Shown here piece by piece: positions 33,101 through 41,459 of a DNA stretch of 64,000 nt. The position numbers were made by a program, and so were the translations under genes. Numbering within the stretch: the stretch's first letter is position 1; each line of letters starts with the position of its first letter. The DNA is taken from the NCBI GenBank assembly GCA_030015575.1, contig JASDDO010000001.1, positions 323,983,595 through 324,047,594 on the forward strand, read 5' to 3'. The notes beneath the pieces were generated by a model, which worked only from the letters and a program-made list of their open reading frames with translations, did not search any database and was not told the DNA's origin. The DNA comes from Agapanthus africanus. Lineage: Eukaryota; Streptophyta; Magnoliopsida; Asparagales; Amaryllidaceae.

Positions 33101-33496
33101 TTGTGCTCCGTTCGCTACTCTGAGCGACATATCACCCGGTGCAACTTTCCTACTTTTTCTCAGTCCCTGTAATAAATTACAGATATGAGATCCTGATCCG
33201 GTATCAAGTACCCAGGAGGTAGGGCTGACCGTAAAACAGTTCTCAATTACAAGAACACCTGAAGTAGATGCAAAACCATGCTTCTTCTTCGACTGGGTAT
33301 CCTGGAAATCCATACAATCCCCTTTCTCATTCTCATACTCATGACAGTTGTCATAAGTTAGAGCTGAACCAACTTTCCCCATTCCCGAATAAGAATTCGG
33401 ATCGGTCAAGCGATACATTTTATTATCTTGATTAGGGCGTGAAAAGGTTGCTGCCTGGAGAGAGAGAAAAGAAACACTCAGCGTATGCTCGTGCAA
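30170..33496 (-). CDS. pol: Copia Pol polyprotein of element A (protease, integrase, RT, RNase H; no gag)
   Basis: An uninterrupted 1108-codon frame. Protease: LDTGSGSH with catalytic D98. GAG-pre-integrase and HHCC zinc site: H233, H237, C264, C267. Integrase core D294-D357-E393 with normal spacing. RT with D696 and YVDD at 781-784. RNase H with D953, E994 and D1032. The frame ends three residues after FRYAS with a TAG touching the PPT. It lacks the roughly 250 residues of gag and the CCHC knuckle that usually precede protease in one copia frame; CHEYENEKGDC at 51-61 could be a knuckle relic. The first Met lies before a pyrimidine tract with CAG (about 33455-33483), so translation might use a spliced mRNA. 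RSDRRGEY at 356-362 has R359 where RSDRGGEY is usual. It would cut, copy and integrate element DNA and could serve related elements in trans. Confidence 0.93.
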   Translation of the reverse strand: MHEHTLSVSFLSLQAATFSRPNQDNKMYRLTDPNSYSGMGKVGSALTYDNCHEYENEKGDCMDFQDTQSKKKHGFASTSGVLVIENCFTVSPTSWVLDTGSGSHICNLLQGLRKSRKVAPGDMSLRVANGAQVNAAAVGEYHLVLPNGKTMILNDCYYVPSMVCNIISVSLLDKDRYKFVLEKNIMNIYLNKVLVAEGTLFNGIYVPNQNTVLNIQNTRKKKNSDTNESYLWHCRLGHIGEKRLSKLHKDGLLNAFEFSSYETCQSCLKGKMTKSPFTGHGERARELLGLIHSDVCGPMSIHARGGFSYFITFTDDLSRFGYVYLMKHKSEAFEKFKEFRKEVENQIGKSIKILRSDRRGEYLSTEFLDYLKENGILSQLTPPYTPQHNGVSERRNHTLLDMVRSMMSSAELPLSFWGHALQTAAYLLNYVPSKSVPKTPYEIWSGRNPYLKRFKIWGCPAYVKTQKPDKLEARSVLCKFVGYPKDSLGYLFYHTEEQKVFVSRHATFLEREFLAKEASGSSVELEEIQRPQNVTENLEEPLDSMTPNEPQPLRRSGRISHPPERYYGFLIDGDREDCILEEDDPTSFRQAIISRDSDKWQEAMQSEMESMYANKVWTLDIAPPGVKPVGCKWIYKRKLGVDGQVETYKARLVAKGFRQRPGLDYDETFSPVAMLKSIRILLAIAAFHDYEIWQMDVKTAFLNGCLEECVYMDQPEGFIDSRSSGKVCKLLKSIYGLKQASRSWNICFDEAIKEFDFIKNEDEPCVYKKIVGRTVVFLVLYVDDILLIGNDIPMLQSVKLFLSQRFSMKDLGDASYILGIKIYRDRSKKLLGLSQSRYIETVLKRFNMEGSKRGNIPALHGITLFKKMSPKTDEERVRMSTIPYASAVGSIMYAMLCTRPDVAYALSAVSRYQSDPGEDHWTAVKNILKYLRRTKEMFLVYGNGDLRVESFTDSSFQSDKDDSKSVSGFVFTLNGGAVCWRSFKQDTVADSTMEAEYIAASDAAKEAVWIKKFISELQVVPSIVDPIPLYCDNNGAIALAKEPRSHQKSRHILRRYHLIREIIDRQEIEVRRVDTKDNTADPFTKALPLTQFERLIEMIGFRYASTWP
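33451..33483 (-). promoter_or_regulatory. Pyrimidine tract with AG, candidate 3' splice site before pol of A
   Basis: The minus strand reads CGCTGAGTGTTTC, then TTTTCTCTCTCTCCAG, then GCAG. The same block precedes pol in B (22949-22980) and in the corresponding places in E (47121-47155) and F (58114-58149). It has the composition of a plant intron end. No partner donor could be assigned by eye. Confidence 0.45.
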
Positions 33497-33946
33497 GATT
33501 AGATTGGTTTATTAATTTATCTAACCAGGATGTCTCCCACTGTTTCCTCAAATTCTTCTTAAAACCTTTTTAAAAGAAGAACTAGCCGGGTTTTAATTCA
33601 TGTCACAATACTTGCTTAACCTTTCAGCCAGGCTAGTGTCGGTACTTCGAGGGAGGTTTTCCAACGCTTTCGCGAAGTTCCTTAATTAAAGAACCTCTTT
33701 TCCCTGGGGGCGTAGCCCCGCTAACACCTTTCTAGACACCTACTAGGTTTATAGCATTGATCGTTAAGTGAAATAATCTCCCGAGAGTAAACCAACTCAT
33801 CAGTGGGATCGGGATCCAACTGTCATTGTGTGATAACCTAGATGGAATCCACTCTAGTCACCACACTCCAGAAGGTATGCTAAATCTGCAAGTTTCAGTT
33901 CTTTTGAAACTCCCGATGTGGTTTTTGCCCCTAGGACCCAAGTGAT

Positions 33947-34135
33947 CTTGACGGAGTCAACAAATCAAAGAGTCCTAGTCAAGTTCAGCCTGTCATTATC
34001 TGGATTGCATTAAACCCACCCGCATAACCCTTGACGGAGTCAACAAGGTTATACGACTGTCCTAATTAATCCCATATACCAATACAAACAAGCAGCACTT
34101 AGCTACCGTACACTACGCCTTGACGGAGTCAACAA
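33947..34135 (-). repeat. Three-copy 17-nt near-palindrome in the leader of A
   Basis: TTGTTGACTCCGTCAAG occurs three times, identically, at 34119-34135, 34030-34046 and 33947-33963, 83-89 nt apart. The core GTTGAC-nnn-GTCAAG pairs with itself around a 3-nt centre. The sequence between copies is not repeated. Counterparts are in B, E and F. Confidence 0.88.
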
Positions 34136-35425
34136 ACGCAGCACGAATACTAAGTGTTACTTGTAAGAAATGACGGAGGGCTACGGCTGGGTTTTTGGCG
34201 AAAAAACCCGTTAACGTAATGAACTTGATATCGTTGGAGGAACCTGGTAACCTTTTTGAAAATATAGTGGCGAAAACTTTTGCTAAAGAGGTCACTCCCT
34301 GTGAAGGGATCTCGGCTCTTTCCTCGTCGAATGAGGTGCAGGATATTCCAAACTGAATACCTCGATGCAAAGCAAGAATAATCGACTATAGTGAAGTTAT
34401 TACCCTGACGTAAACTTTTGTCCAAGGGGTCACTCCCGGTGAAGGGATTTCGGCCCTTGCCTCGTCGACTGAGGTGCTGGGCATTCACAATCGAATACCG
34501 CGATGCAAAACAAAAATGAACGTCCTTGCAATAACAGCTTTTTTGAAAAACTTGTTCCAACAACGTCTTTTAGGTTTATTTTCTTGCATTAGTTCTTTTA
34601 ATGCGTCCCATCATATAAATCCTACCATTGCAGAAAACAACCAAAATATGACGTACGCTTATGCCATATGCATTCGCCACGGGGCCCCGTCATCACCCGT
34701 TAGGTTACTTAACTAACGACAGAGCGGGGGCTGGGCTAGCGCGGCTGTAAAACATAAGCAACGCCTAAATAGAAAGCAATGATAGACATTACAGATCACA
34801 GATGAATACATTGGATATACTAGCAATCCGCAATCCTTTCGAGCCTGCAACGAAAAGCGGATTACACGGTCGCGGTGAATAGCCATATACCACACCCAAG
34901 ACCCCTACGGGTGCGGCAAACTGCCCGCCAAATACCCAGCAGTTTGTGCACCCCTCCATGGGTCTATCCTAGGAGCAAAAACAGTAAAAAGAATTATACA
35001 ATGACGGCAACAACCCCGACCCGGTTGTGCGACCAAACAAATAATAATATTACATCAATTTACATTTACAATGAATGAAAGAAAAACAAAAGCTCATCTC
35101 ACATCCACCCCGGCTATTCACCCGCGACAGTCCAACACATTCATATACACATTCCAATATCAAACACAGATCACAGAGAGGTATAACCCCGACTAATCGA
35201 CTTATAGCGATTAGCCGACGTTCAATACATACAAACATCACAGATATAACCGATGTAGTTAAAGTGTAGTGAAGTTCCGAAAAAATACGGATTTATAGGC
35301 CCCCAAAAGTAAATTTTAGTTCTGGAAAATCTGGGCACATTTAACATATCCTAAAAATCCCAAAACCAACACAGAAACACTCTGCACCAAATTTGAAGCA
35401 GAGAGGGGACCAGACGGCCGCGCTT

Positions 35426-35453
35426 CCGCGGCAAGAGCTCCCTCTTGCCGCGG
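35426..35453 (-). other. Leader hairpin of element A
   Basis: CCGCGGCAAGAG-CTCC-CTCTTGCCGCGG: a perfect 12-bp stem with a 4-nt loop, extended by CGCG pairs outside. It starts about 205 nt after the PBS. Confidence 0.85.
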
Positions 35454-35658
35454 ATCCGCGCTCCTCTAATCTCCTCTCTGGTTCGTATTTGGTGGTTTTC
35501 TATACAAAAGCCTGAGATAATTTTTGGTGTATAACAAATCTCATTTTGACCAGAAAACAAATTAACAGAAACTTGGGTTTTGCAAAGTTTGGTTTTTGGA
35601 TTTTCCGGTTTCGAAACTTCGTTACACTTCACTACCTAGCTAGTTTAAGTTTAGTTAG

Positions 35659-35670
35659 GCTCTGATACCA
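35659..35670 (-). other. Primer-binding site of element A
   Basis: The minus strand TGGTATCAGAGC follows the 5' LTR after one base and matches the initiator tRNA-Met 3' end. Confidence 0.92.
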
Positions 35671-35671
35671 C

Positions 35672-37849
35672 TGTTAGGTCCATGTTACCTCTCCCGGTAC
35701 TTTCGGGGTTGCGGAAACGGTAAATCAAAATTTTTCTAAACTTTGTAACATGGACCGTAAAAGCCGGATCTTTGCTAAACTAAACTAGCATACATGCAAA
35801 GAAGAGTTAACTACTCGGCAAAGTGGTTATACCTCAACTTGAACTCCTTCTCTTCTTGTTGTTGTTCTTCTTTGATGTTCTTCTCTTCTTGTTGTTCTTC
35901 TCATTGCTTGCTCAATGGTTGATCCGGACTTCGGTCACCTCCGCGGCCTCCTTGAGTCGAAGACAATCCACCCGAGAGATGTACACCGAGCTCCACCTCA
36001 AGCCGAGGTAACTAGGGCAAGAAGATAGCTAATCTAAAAGCCCTAGGATGTGTAGAGGAGATGTATGGATGTGTTTGTCAAGTGGAATCCTTTTTCTCTC
36101 AACACATGAGATCAAAGGAGAAATCAAGAGGAGGAAGAAGAAGGAGATTTTCTTGCAACCATGGAGCTTCTCATTTCAAGAGAGAGAATGAGAACAAGCA
36201 AATGAAAAGCTTAACCAAGAGAAAAGCTAACCATGGTTGCAATAATGCATAAACATCATGATTACTAATCCCATCAAGATAAAGGTGATGGCTACAAATG
36301 ACATGACCATTATCATAACAAAAGAAAACCAAAGAATACTTTAGAACTTCTAAGAAGATCCAAGTCAACTTTGGTCAAATGGTCAACAAGGTCAAGATGG
36401 TCAAATGGTCAATGTAATTAGCCATAACAAAATTATCAATGAAAGGATTAGTAAATAATGTCCCCGGCTCATAATGGTTTTGACCAAACGAACTGTCGAA
36501 ACCCTAATGAGTCGGCCTCAAAATGGTTTTGACCGAATCAACTGTCAAAACCCTAATGAGGCACCTCCTCCTTCATCGCTCCAGAAAACTGTGCATACAC
36601 ACCTGCATCCGTATTCCGTAGAATGCGGATGCGCAGAAGACAAAACAAATCCATCCATGCAATACTAGGATCCGGCTTAAACCAAAGCCCACTAGTATTG
36701 CCTGCCCGAACACCACACACACACAAGTGTACGTAAGTGATCGCAGCCCTGCCGTAAAACCATACGGCCTCTACACGTTTCGCTCAGTGCAGGGAAACTC
36801 TCTGTGTGGGACTCTAAAGACTCGACACTACGCTGGCAGTGGGTTTAACCACAGACCGCAAGCGGCACTAGCTGTACGTAACGGTCCCCAGGTAGATGTC
36901 GATAAGAAGGCCGATGAGGTAAACCCATCCGAACTCCTACTGAGTCAGTATGTGACAATCTCCGTACAGTCCGGTCTGTTCGTCTGATACATCGCATGTC
37001 GGGCCTAGGGGGGCGGCAAGCGTCAGACCCCTAATAGCGGTACAAGTCGTGTCGGAGTGAAGCCCAGAATACCCTGAGATAACACTGGAACCTACCAGTA
37101 TATCTCGCTTGCCCTGGCCAGGGACTACTCGTGTAATGGCTCTCCTAGACACAGCGCGATGTCAACCCCCAATACCGGGAGAGACGAATCCTGTCTAACC
37201 GTCACTGCCTCCAAGTGCTTCGGGACTGCTCCCAACTACTACCTGTTTGCACGACTCAGTAGAGCCGTGGTAGGGTAGTAATCAAAGAACAGTGGGAACA
37301 CACTCGAGGCGAAGTGACAGTGTCAAGTCAGCGGACTAAGCTGTACTCATGTCACCTGGGAACTGATAACTGACGATAGGTATAATACCAACCATCAGTT
37401 CCCGACGAGTCCTGTCCAGTGTACTCGTAACCTAACGAGCACCCGCATACTATCTCAAGTACGACGTACCGACGGCTGTGGGACAGACCGTCTCCCGTGC
37501 TGGGATGAGAAGCGCATACGCTAGTCTACTCCGGAGTATCGATGCCCTATCTCGGTACTCCCACGACTAGGGACGTGTATAAGGATGTGCTTGTAGATTA
37601 CCCAGCCCCCACGAGTGTGATCGCCATCACAACGCCGGTAATCAAGAAAAGATCCTAAGGGCTCTACTAATGCGTATAGGTGATATAATAAATAAACACA
37701 CATGTACACATTAAAGCAGAGGCAAACCAAGTAGCATACTACTATATTGAGCAAGATTGTCTGTACAACTGTGAATATCCTAAGCTTCCATCAAGTAATA
37801 TACATACTAGTATGATACAGTAATGGCCTCTAGGGCATATACACTAACA
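35672..37849 (-). repeat. 5' LTR of element A (2178 bp)
   Basis: Near-identical to 27929-30155 apart from about eight substitutions and the loss of one 49-bp unit. Its placement next to the PBS makes it the 5' LTR and source of the transcript. Confidence 0.96.
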
Positions 37850-37854
37850 AACTC

Positions 37855-37956
37855 TAGTTTAAAGATCCGGCTTTGGGTTGTTCGGCACGGCTAAAATTTT
37901 AATCGGGTATGGTTGATGCCTCGTAGACCCTTGTGCGTGTGCCTAACAACCCTACA
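37855..37956 (+). repeat. 3' LTR of element B, last part
   Basis: After the second AACTC (37850-37854) the sequence continues TAGTTTAAAGATCCGG exactly as in the 5' LTR of B at 19830 and ends CAACCCTACA. The next base belongs to the gypsy gag. Confidence 0.92.
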
Positions 37957-38831
37957 CAGAGCGGATGAGAGTGGCGGGGAAAGCGCGGCATCGGAACAGT
38001 CCTAGAAACTCATCCCGGCTGTGAACGCGTCCAAATGATCCTTCGGGTCGGACTTCCCGTCGAAAAGGGAGACCTTCGGGGGCTTGTTCCGGAAGGAGAC
38101 ATGGACTGCGAGTTGCTCTTTGGTGAAGGGCTTCGTGAGCAAGTCGGCGGCATATTTGGCCCCGTCGCTTGAATGACGACCTTCCTGATGCATGCTTTCG
38201 ATCTTCTTTTCGAGGGCGTCAAGTCGGCCGTGGTATCCCGATGATTTGGCACATTCTGATTTTTGGCCTCTGCTGTCGGAGACTTCTGCTTGGCCCCGGC
38301 CCCAGTTATGTTCGATGAGGTTCCTCAGGTCCCCTGAGGAGGTCGTCTTCGAGCTGTCGTGGCGAGTCCCTTACGCGCGACCCCGTCGAGGGAGGGGTGT
38401 CGGTCATGCCTGGGTGTAGGCGAGCTGACCAACACCTTCTCGGAAGGGACAGGGGCACGATGGGGCTCGGGGCGAGGCGCTCTGGTGTAAGACCTCGGAG
38501 TTAAGCTGTGCGGCGCCCACCGGGTCATTGAATATGTCGGCCCGGGGGACCTGCGACTGCCGGAGATAGCGAGGCGGTGATCGGTCATGCCAACATGGGC
38601 AGAGTCTTCTCTCATTCTGTAGGAGTCCCGGTCCCGAGGTAAGAGAGCGGCGACCTGGGGAGCTTGTCCGACCGTTTGGACACGGACGAATGCGTCCACG
38701 ATGGACGCGAGTCGATCTATCCGAGCGGATAGGGCGTGAATGGCGTTCGGGAAAGGAGGGGATTCTCCCTCGTCTCCACTGCGGGGAGGTCGACGGTTGG
38801 TGCTTGGATCGTCGCAGTGACCGCTTGCCAT
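37957..38831 (-). pseudogene. Gypsy C gag, N-terminal part
   Basis: Begins at the ATG at 38831 with MASGHCDDPS. The frame is open to 38325 through a proline/arginine-rich region, then changes frame. The conserved FRNKPPKVSLFDGKSDPKDHLDAF block lies at 38010-38100. A stop follows shortly before 38000, and the segment ends at element B. The rest of gag is at 17064-17781. In Tat/Retand gags the VSLFDGKSDP-like block opens the capsid domain. The short A/G-rich leader to the PBS supports the start choice. Confidence 0.82.
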
Positions 38832-38874
38832 GAAGTCGAGATCGGAAGATGAACTTTTGTTGAGTGGAACTATT

Positions 38875-38892
38875 TTCCCACAGTCGGCGCTA
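38875..38892 (-). other. Primer-binding site of gypsy C
   Basis: The minus strand TAGCGCCGACTGTGGGAA follows two bases after the CA end of the LTR. This resembles the TGGCGCC.CTGTGGGAA PBS common in plant Tat-type gypsy elements. The tRNA is not assigned. Confidence 0.75.
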
Positions 38893-38894
38893 AA

Positions 38895-39647
38895 TGATGG
38901 ATCTCAGGATCTCCTTCAAATGTTCTCTTCCATTGATCTGCTGTGTGCGCTGATGGACGGCTGAGATTGGATTTGGAGGGTTGCCTCCTGGAGCGTTTGG
39001 ATCTCAATAGGTTTGAGGTGGATAAGATCGAGCTACCTGTAAGGAAGTCCCAGGATGGTTATGCCACCGAGAACCCTCCGCCGATCAAGTTAGACGGGAT
39101 ATTTGGCAGAGTAATGGCCTATTGGAGTAAAATTGGTTTACCTGAGTAGTCTGAGAGAGGGGTTTATATAGTGGCAGCAATGGGCAGGCGGACGCGAGAT
39201 TCACGTCGGCCATTATGCCTCTGGCGTCATGCCTACGTGATATGCGGGATTCCCCATTAATGACGAGACATGCTAGTTAATGGGGGATCGTGATGGCGTG
39301 GAATGCGGGATCATGGGCGGCGGATATCTCGCGTCTGGCAAGATTCACAGAGCCGTGGCGCCTGTGATCGGTGCTGTGGGTCGGTAGGTGAGACCGAGGA
39401 AGATGAGCTCGGCAGGAGGCTCGGAAACGAGCGGGAGGCCGAGGCATCTTGAATCTGTGATAGCTCGGAGGCGAGCCGGGGGTGGTCTAGAAGGCCACCG
39501 AAGGTCGGGAACATCCTCGGCCCGGAGGCCTGGGGTATGATCCTAACGCAACGTTCTTGATCCTTTCTTGTAAGCTCTGGGACACGTCATCTGCCACGTG
39601 TCATTATCTGGGGAGTCACCGATATCGAGTATCATCACCCTCCATCA
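38895..39647 (-). repeat. 5' LTR of gypsy C (753 bp)
   Basis: The ends form a short inverted repeat, TGATGGA at 38895 and TCCATCA at 39641-39647. TATA box GGTTTATATAG at 39161-39171 (minus sense TATATAAACC). It matches the partial 3' LTR at 12926-13482. Confidence 0.88.
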
Positions 39648-40065
39648 GGTGGTTGCAAAATGAACAGTTTTCTAACAATATATAAACCCAAGATCGATGT
39701 GTAAATGGTATCCAAATCACATGAAACTTGGTGCATCTATACTTTAGGTTTAGATGATTGAAATCAAGATGGACGGAGTCAATCGTAGAAAAAGGCCGTG
39801 TATTGCATGTTTTAATGTAGGGTGTAACTAACTACTTTCCACCTAGGGAGTATAATATCCTTTCCCTCGTAAGATTATTATGGAGTTTCTTCCAGAATTA
39901 TGTTTCTTACATGTACCTTTTTCTTTTTATGCATTTAGATGTTCTTCTCCAACAAATAACAAGACAAATGACAGACTTAACCCAGTAATTGATAGCAACT
40001 GACTAGTCATAAAACATGAATTCAGCACTCTAGCTACTATTTGTCTGACCGAATAGCCGCTCATC
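39648..40065. other. Unassigned spacer beside gypsy C
   Basis: No gene, repeat end or known element recognised. The right copy of the gypsy target duplication would be GGTGG (39648-39652), but the left end of C is damaged and cannot confirm it. Confidence 0.4.
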
Positions 40066-41459
40066 TGTCACGGCCCGAAAAGTACGGAACATGGCCCGCA
40101 CTTAAACTACGAAACGTCTCGAGACGTACGTAATCTAAGTCAAAACCCAAAAATCCAAACCAAGAAAAACAGTAGAGTGAAGGAAAAACCAATTTTAAAG
40201 CAAGAAGTTTAACAACATAAGCCGAAATATGCATTTTTAAAATCTCAAGTCTTTTCTGAAAATTTCGGCAGAGTTTCCTCTGTAAAAACTGAACCCAGAC
40301 GGGTACAAACCTATAAAGCATATATAATGAATAAGGGCATCCCCAAGCGGGAGCTAGCTCTTCGTCAATTAACGGTCACAACCACGCAAGCAATATAATA
40401 TACAACGCCGAAGGGCAAGGATCAAACTCAGGATAAAAATCCAACATCATCAAGAAAACCAGAGGAAAACCATATAATACAGCGCGCGTCTCTAAGGTCG
40501 AAAGAATATACACCGGTCTTCTATGTCTATCAAATAATACAAGTCTGGTTGATGGAGTTTTACTAGATACAACTGAAATAACAAATATACAATAGTGGTC
40601 CTGATGCAAAAGAACCCACCTACCAAAGCAATCACCCGGAAGGAACAGTGTGCCAGCAAAACTGCAACGAAACATGTACGGCAAAACCTGCAAGAAACTG
40701 TGGCACAACGGGGTGAGTTGCCAACTCGTGAGTAGAAAACATCTACGAGTAGAAATGGCATGCATGACGCTATCCTAGGTCATATCAAGTAATATCCTCA
40801 AATAAATATCCTGGTCCATCTATGTATAAGTGTAATACTGCATGCTCGTGTCAGTACCTCAGATAGCAACATATCAGATATATGATGCATGAATGCATTA
40901 CAAATGAAACAGAATACATCATGAATGAGACAACTGTTTTCTTTATTTAATGAGATTTCTGTATGTATATAAATCGCATATCATCAATGAAATCGATAGA
41001 TAAAACAGTGTCCAGTATCGACACAAAACATAAATCTCAGTATTTCAATACCTCAGGCTCCGGCTATCCGGACTGGCCTGTATCAACAAATCTCAATATC
41101 TCAGTGTCTCAAGTCTCAATATCTCAATAAATCGGGCTCCGTCAGTCCGGATCGGCCCATATCATCAATCACACGACCACGAACGGTATCCTCCGGATAT
41201 CCGCCGCGCCAGATAAAATCACCGGTAGGCAGTCTGCCCTTGCCGGGCTCATCGTCTAAAATTCGAGCTTCTTGCCCCGGGGTACCTTACCGGGCCCAAC
41301 ATGTACCCGAGACGGTTCATCCAACTCCTCGAATCGGGTCTCAAAAACATCTCAGAACCGAGAAAACATCATGGTGGACAATACTCATCATATCAAGGAA
41401 AACCGCATTTTTCTCTTTAAAACAACTCATCAGTTTATAAAACTTTCACATGCGGTTTC
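40066..41459 (-). mobile_element. Large LTR N, first part (possible Tekay/Del-type gypsy)
   Basis: Begins TGTCACGGCCCGAAAAG. The reverse complement end CGGGCCGTGACA is typical of 3' ends of long chromovirus LTRs. It runs to GTTTC (41455-41459), where element E is inserted, and continues from 51667. No PBS lies outside the 40066 end, so it is a 3' or solo LTR if minus-oriented. Runs of ATCTCAATATCTCAGT near 41085-41130 are simple internal repeats. Family and orientation are tentative. Confidence 0.5.

Larger units (their letters stand above)
33497..35658 (-). other. Long non-coding leader of element A
   Basis: About 2.2 kb between PBS and pol without gag. From the PBS side it contains a hairpin (35426-35453), two copies of the conserved module (34425-34510, 34285-34375) and three copies of the near-palindrome TTGTTGACTCCGTCAAG (34119-34135, 34030-34046, 33947-33963). 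The 137-codon frame at 34150-34563 spans the module repeat and is not conserved as protein in the relatives. Confidence 0.8.
27929..37849 (-). mobile_element. Copia element A, complete (9921 bp), TSD AACTC
   Basis: Minus-strand order: 5' LTR (35672-37849), PBS (35659-35670), leader (33497-35658), intact pol (30170-33496), PPT (30156-30170), 3' LTR (27929-30155). The flanks AACTC (27924-27928) and AACTC (37850-37854) are identical, and the undisturbed site is seen in the other LTR of B. The LTRs differ at about eight bases plus one 49-bp unit, well under 1%. It is the youngest datable insertion here and the only element with an open pol. No gag is found, so independent mobility is doubtful. 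Confidence 0.96.
17782..37956 (+). mobile_element. Copia element B, complete but split by element A
   Basis: Layout: 5' LTR (17782-19931), PBS (19933-19944), leader, decayed pol (22959-25864), PPT (25865-25879), and a 3' LTR in two parts (25880-27928 and 37855-37956) around element A. The flanking 5-mers TGGAG and CAGAG agree at three of five bases, and the gypsy gag frame is continuous across the site. The LTRs differ by about 2-3% by eye. The element is non-autonomous because pol is disrupted. Confidence 0.92.
12926..39647 (-). mobile_element. Gypsy (Tat/Retand-like) element C, deleted and split by nested insertions
   Basis: Read right to left: 5' LTR (38895-39647), PBS, gag start (37957-38831), [element B], gag end (17064-17781), protease (16430-17063), RT (15673-16429), [solo LTR K], RT remainder (13483-13571), then directly a partial 3' LTR (12926-13482). 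The reading frame resumes in phase across both insertions. RNase H, integrase and the start of the 3' LTR are deleted. The gag zinc-finger form and the protease/RT blocks resemble Tat/Retand elements. It is the oldest layer of this nest. Confidence 0.85.

Noticed and set aside
30170-33496. Intact pol considered as a domesticated host gene
   Set aside because: It lies between near-identical LTRs with a perfect target duplication, so openness is explained by a recent insertion.
34150-34563. 137-codon minus frame in the leader of A, possible gag or accessory protein
   Set aside because: It spans the two repeat modules. The frame is not kept in E, F or B although the nucleotides are, and no gag or zinc motif is seen.
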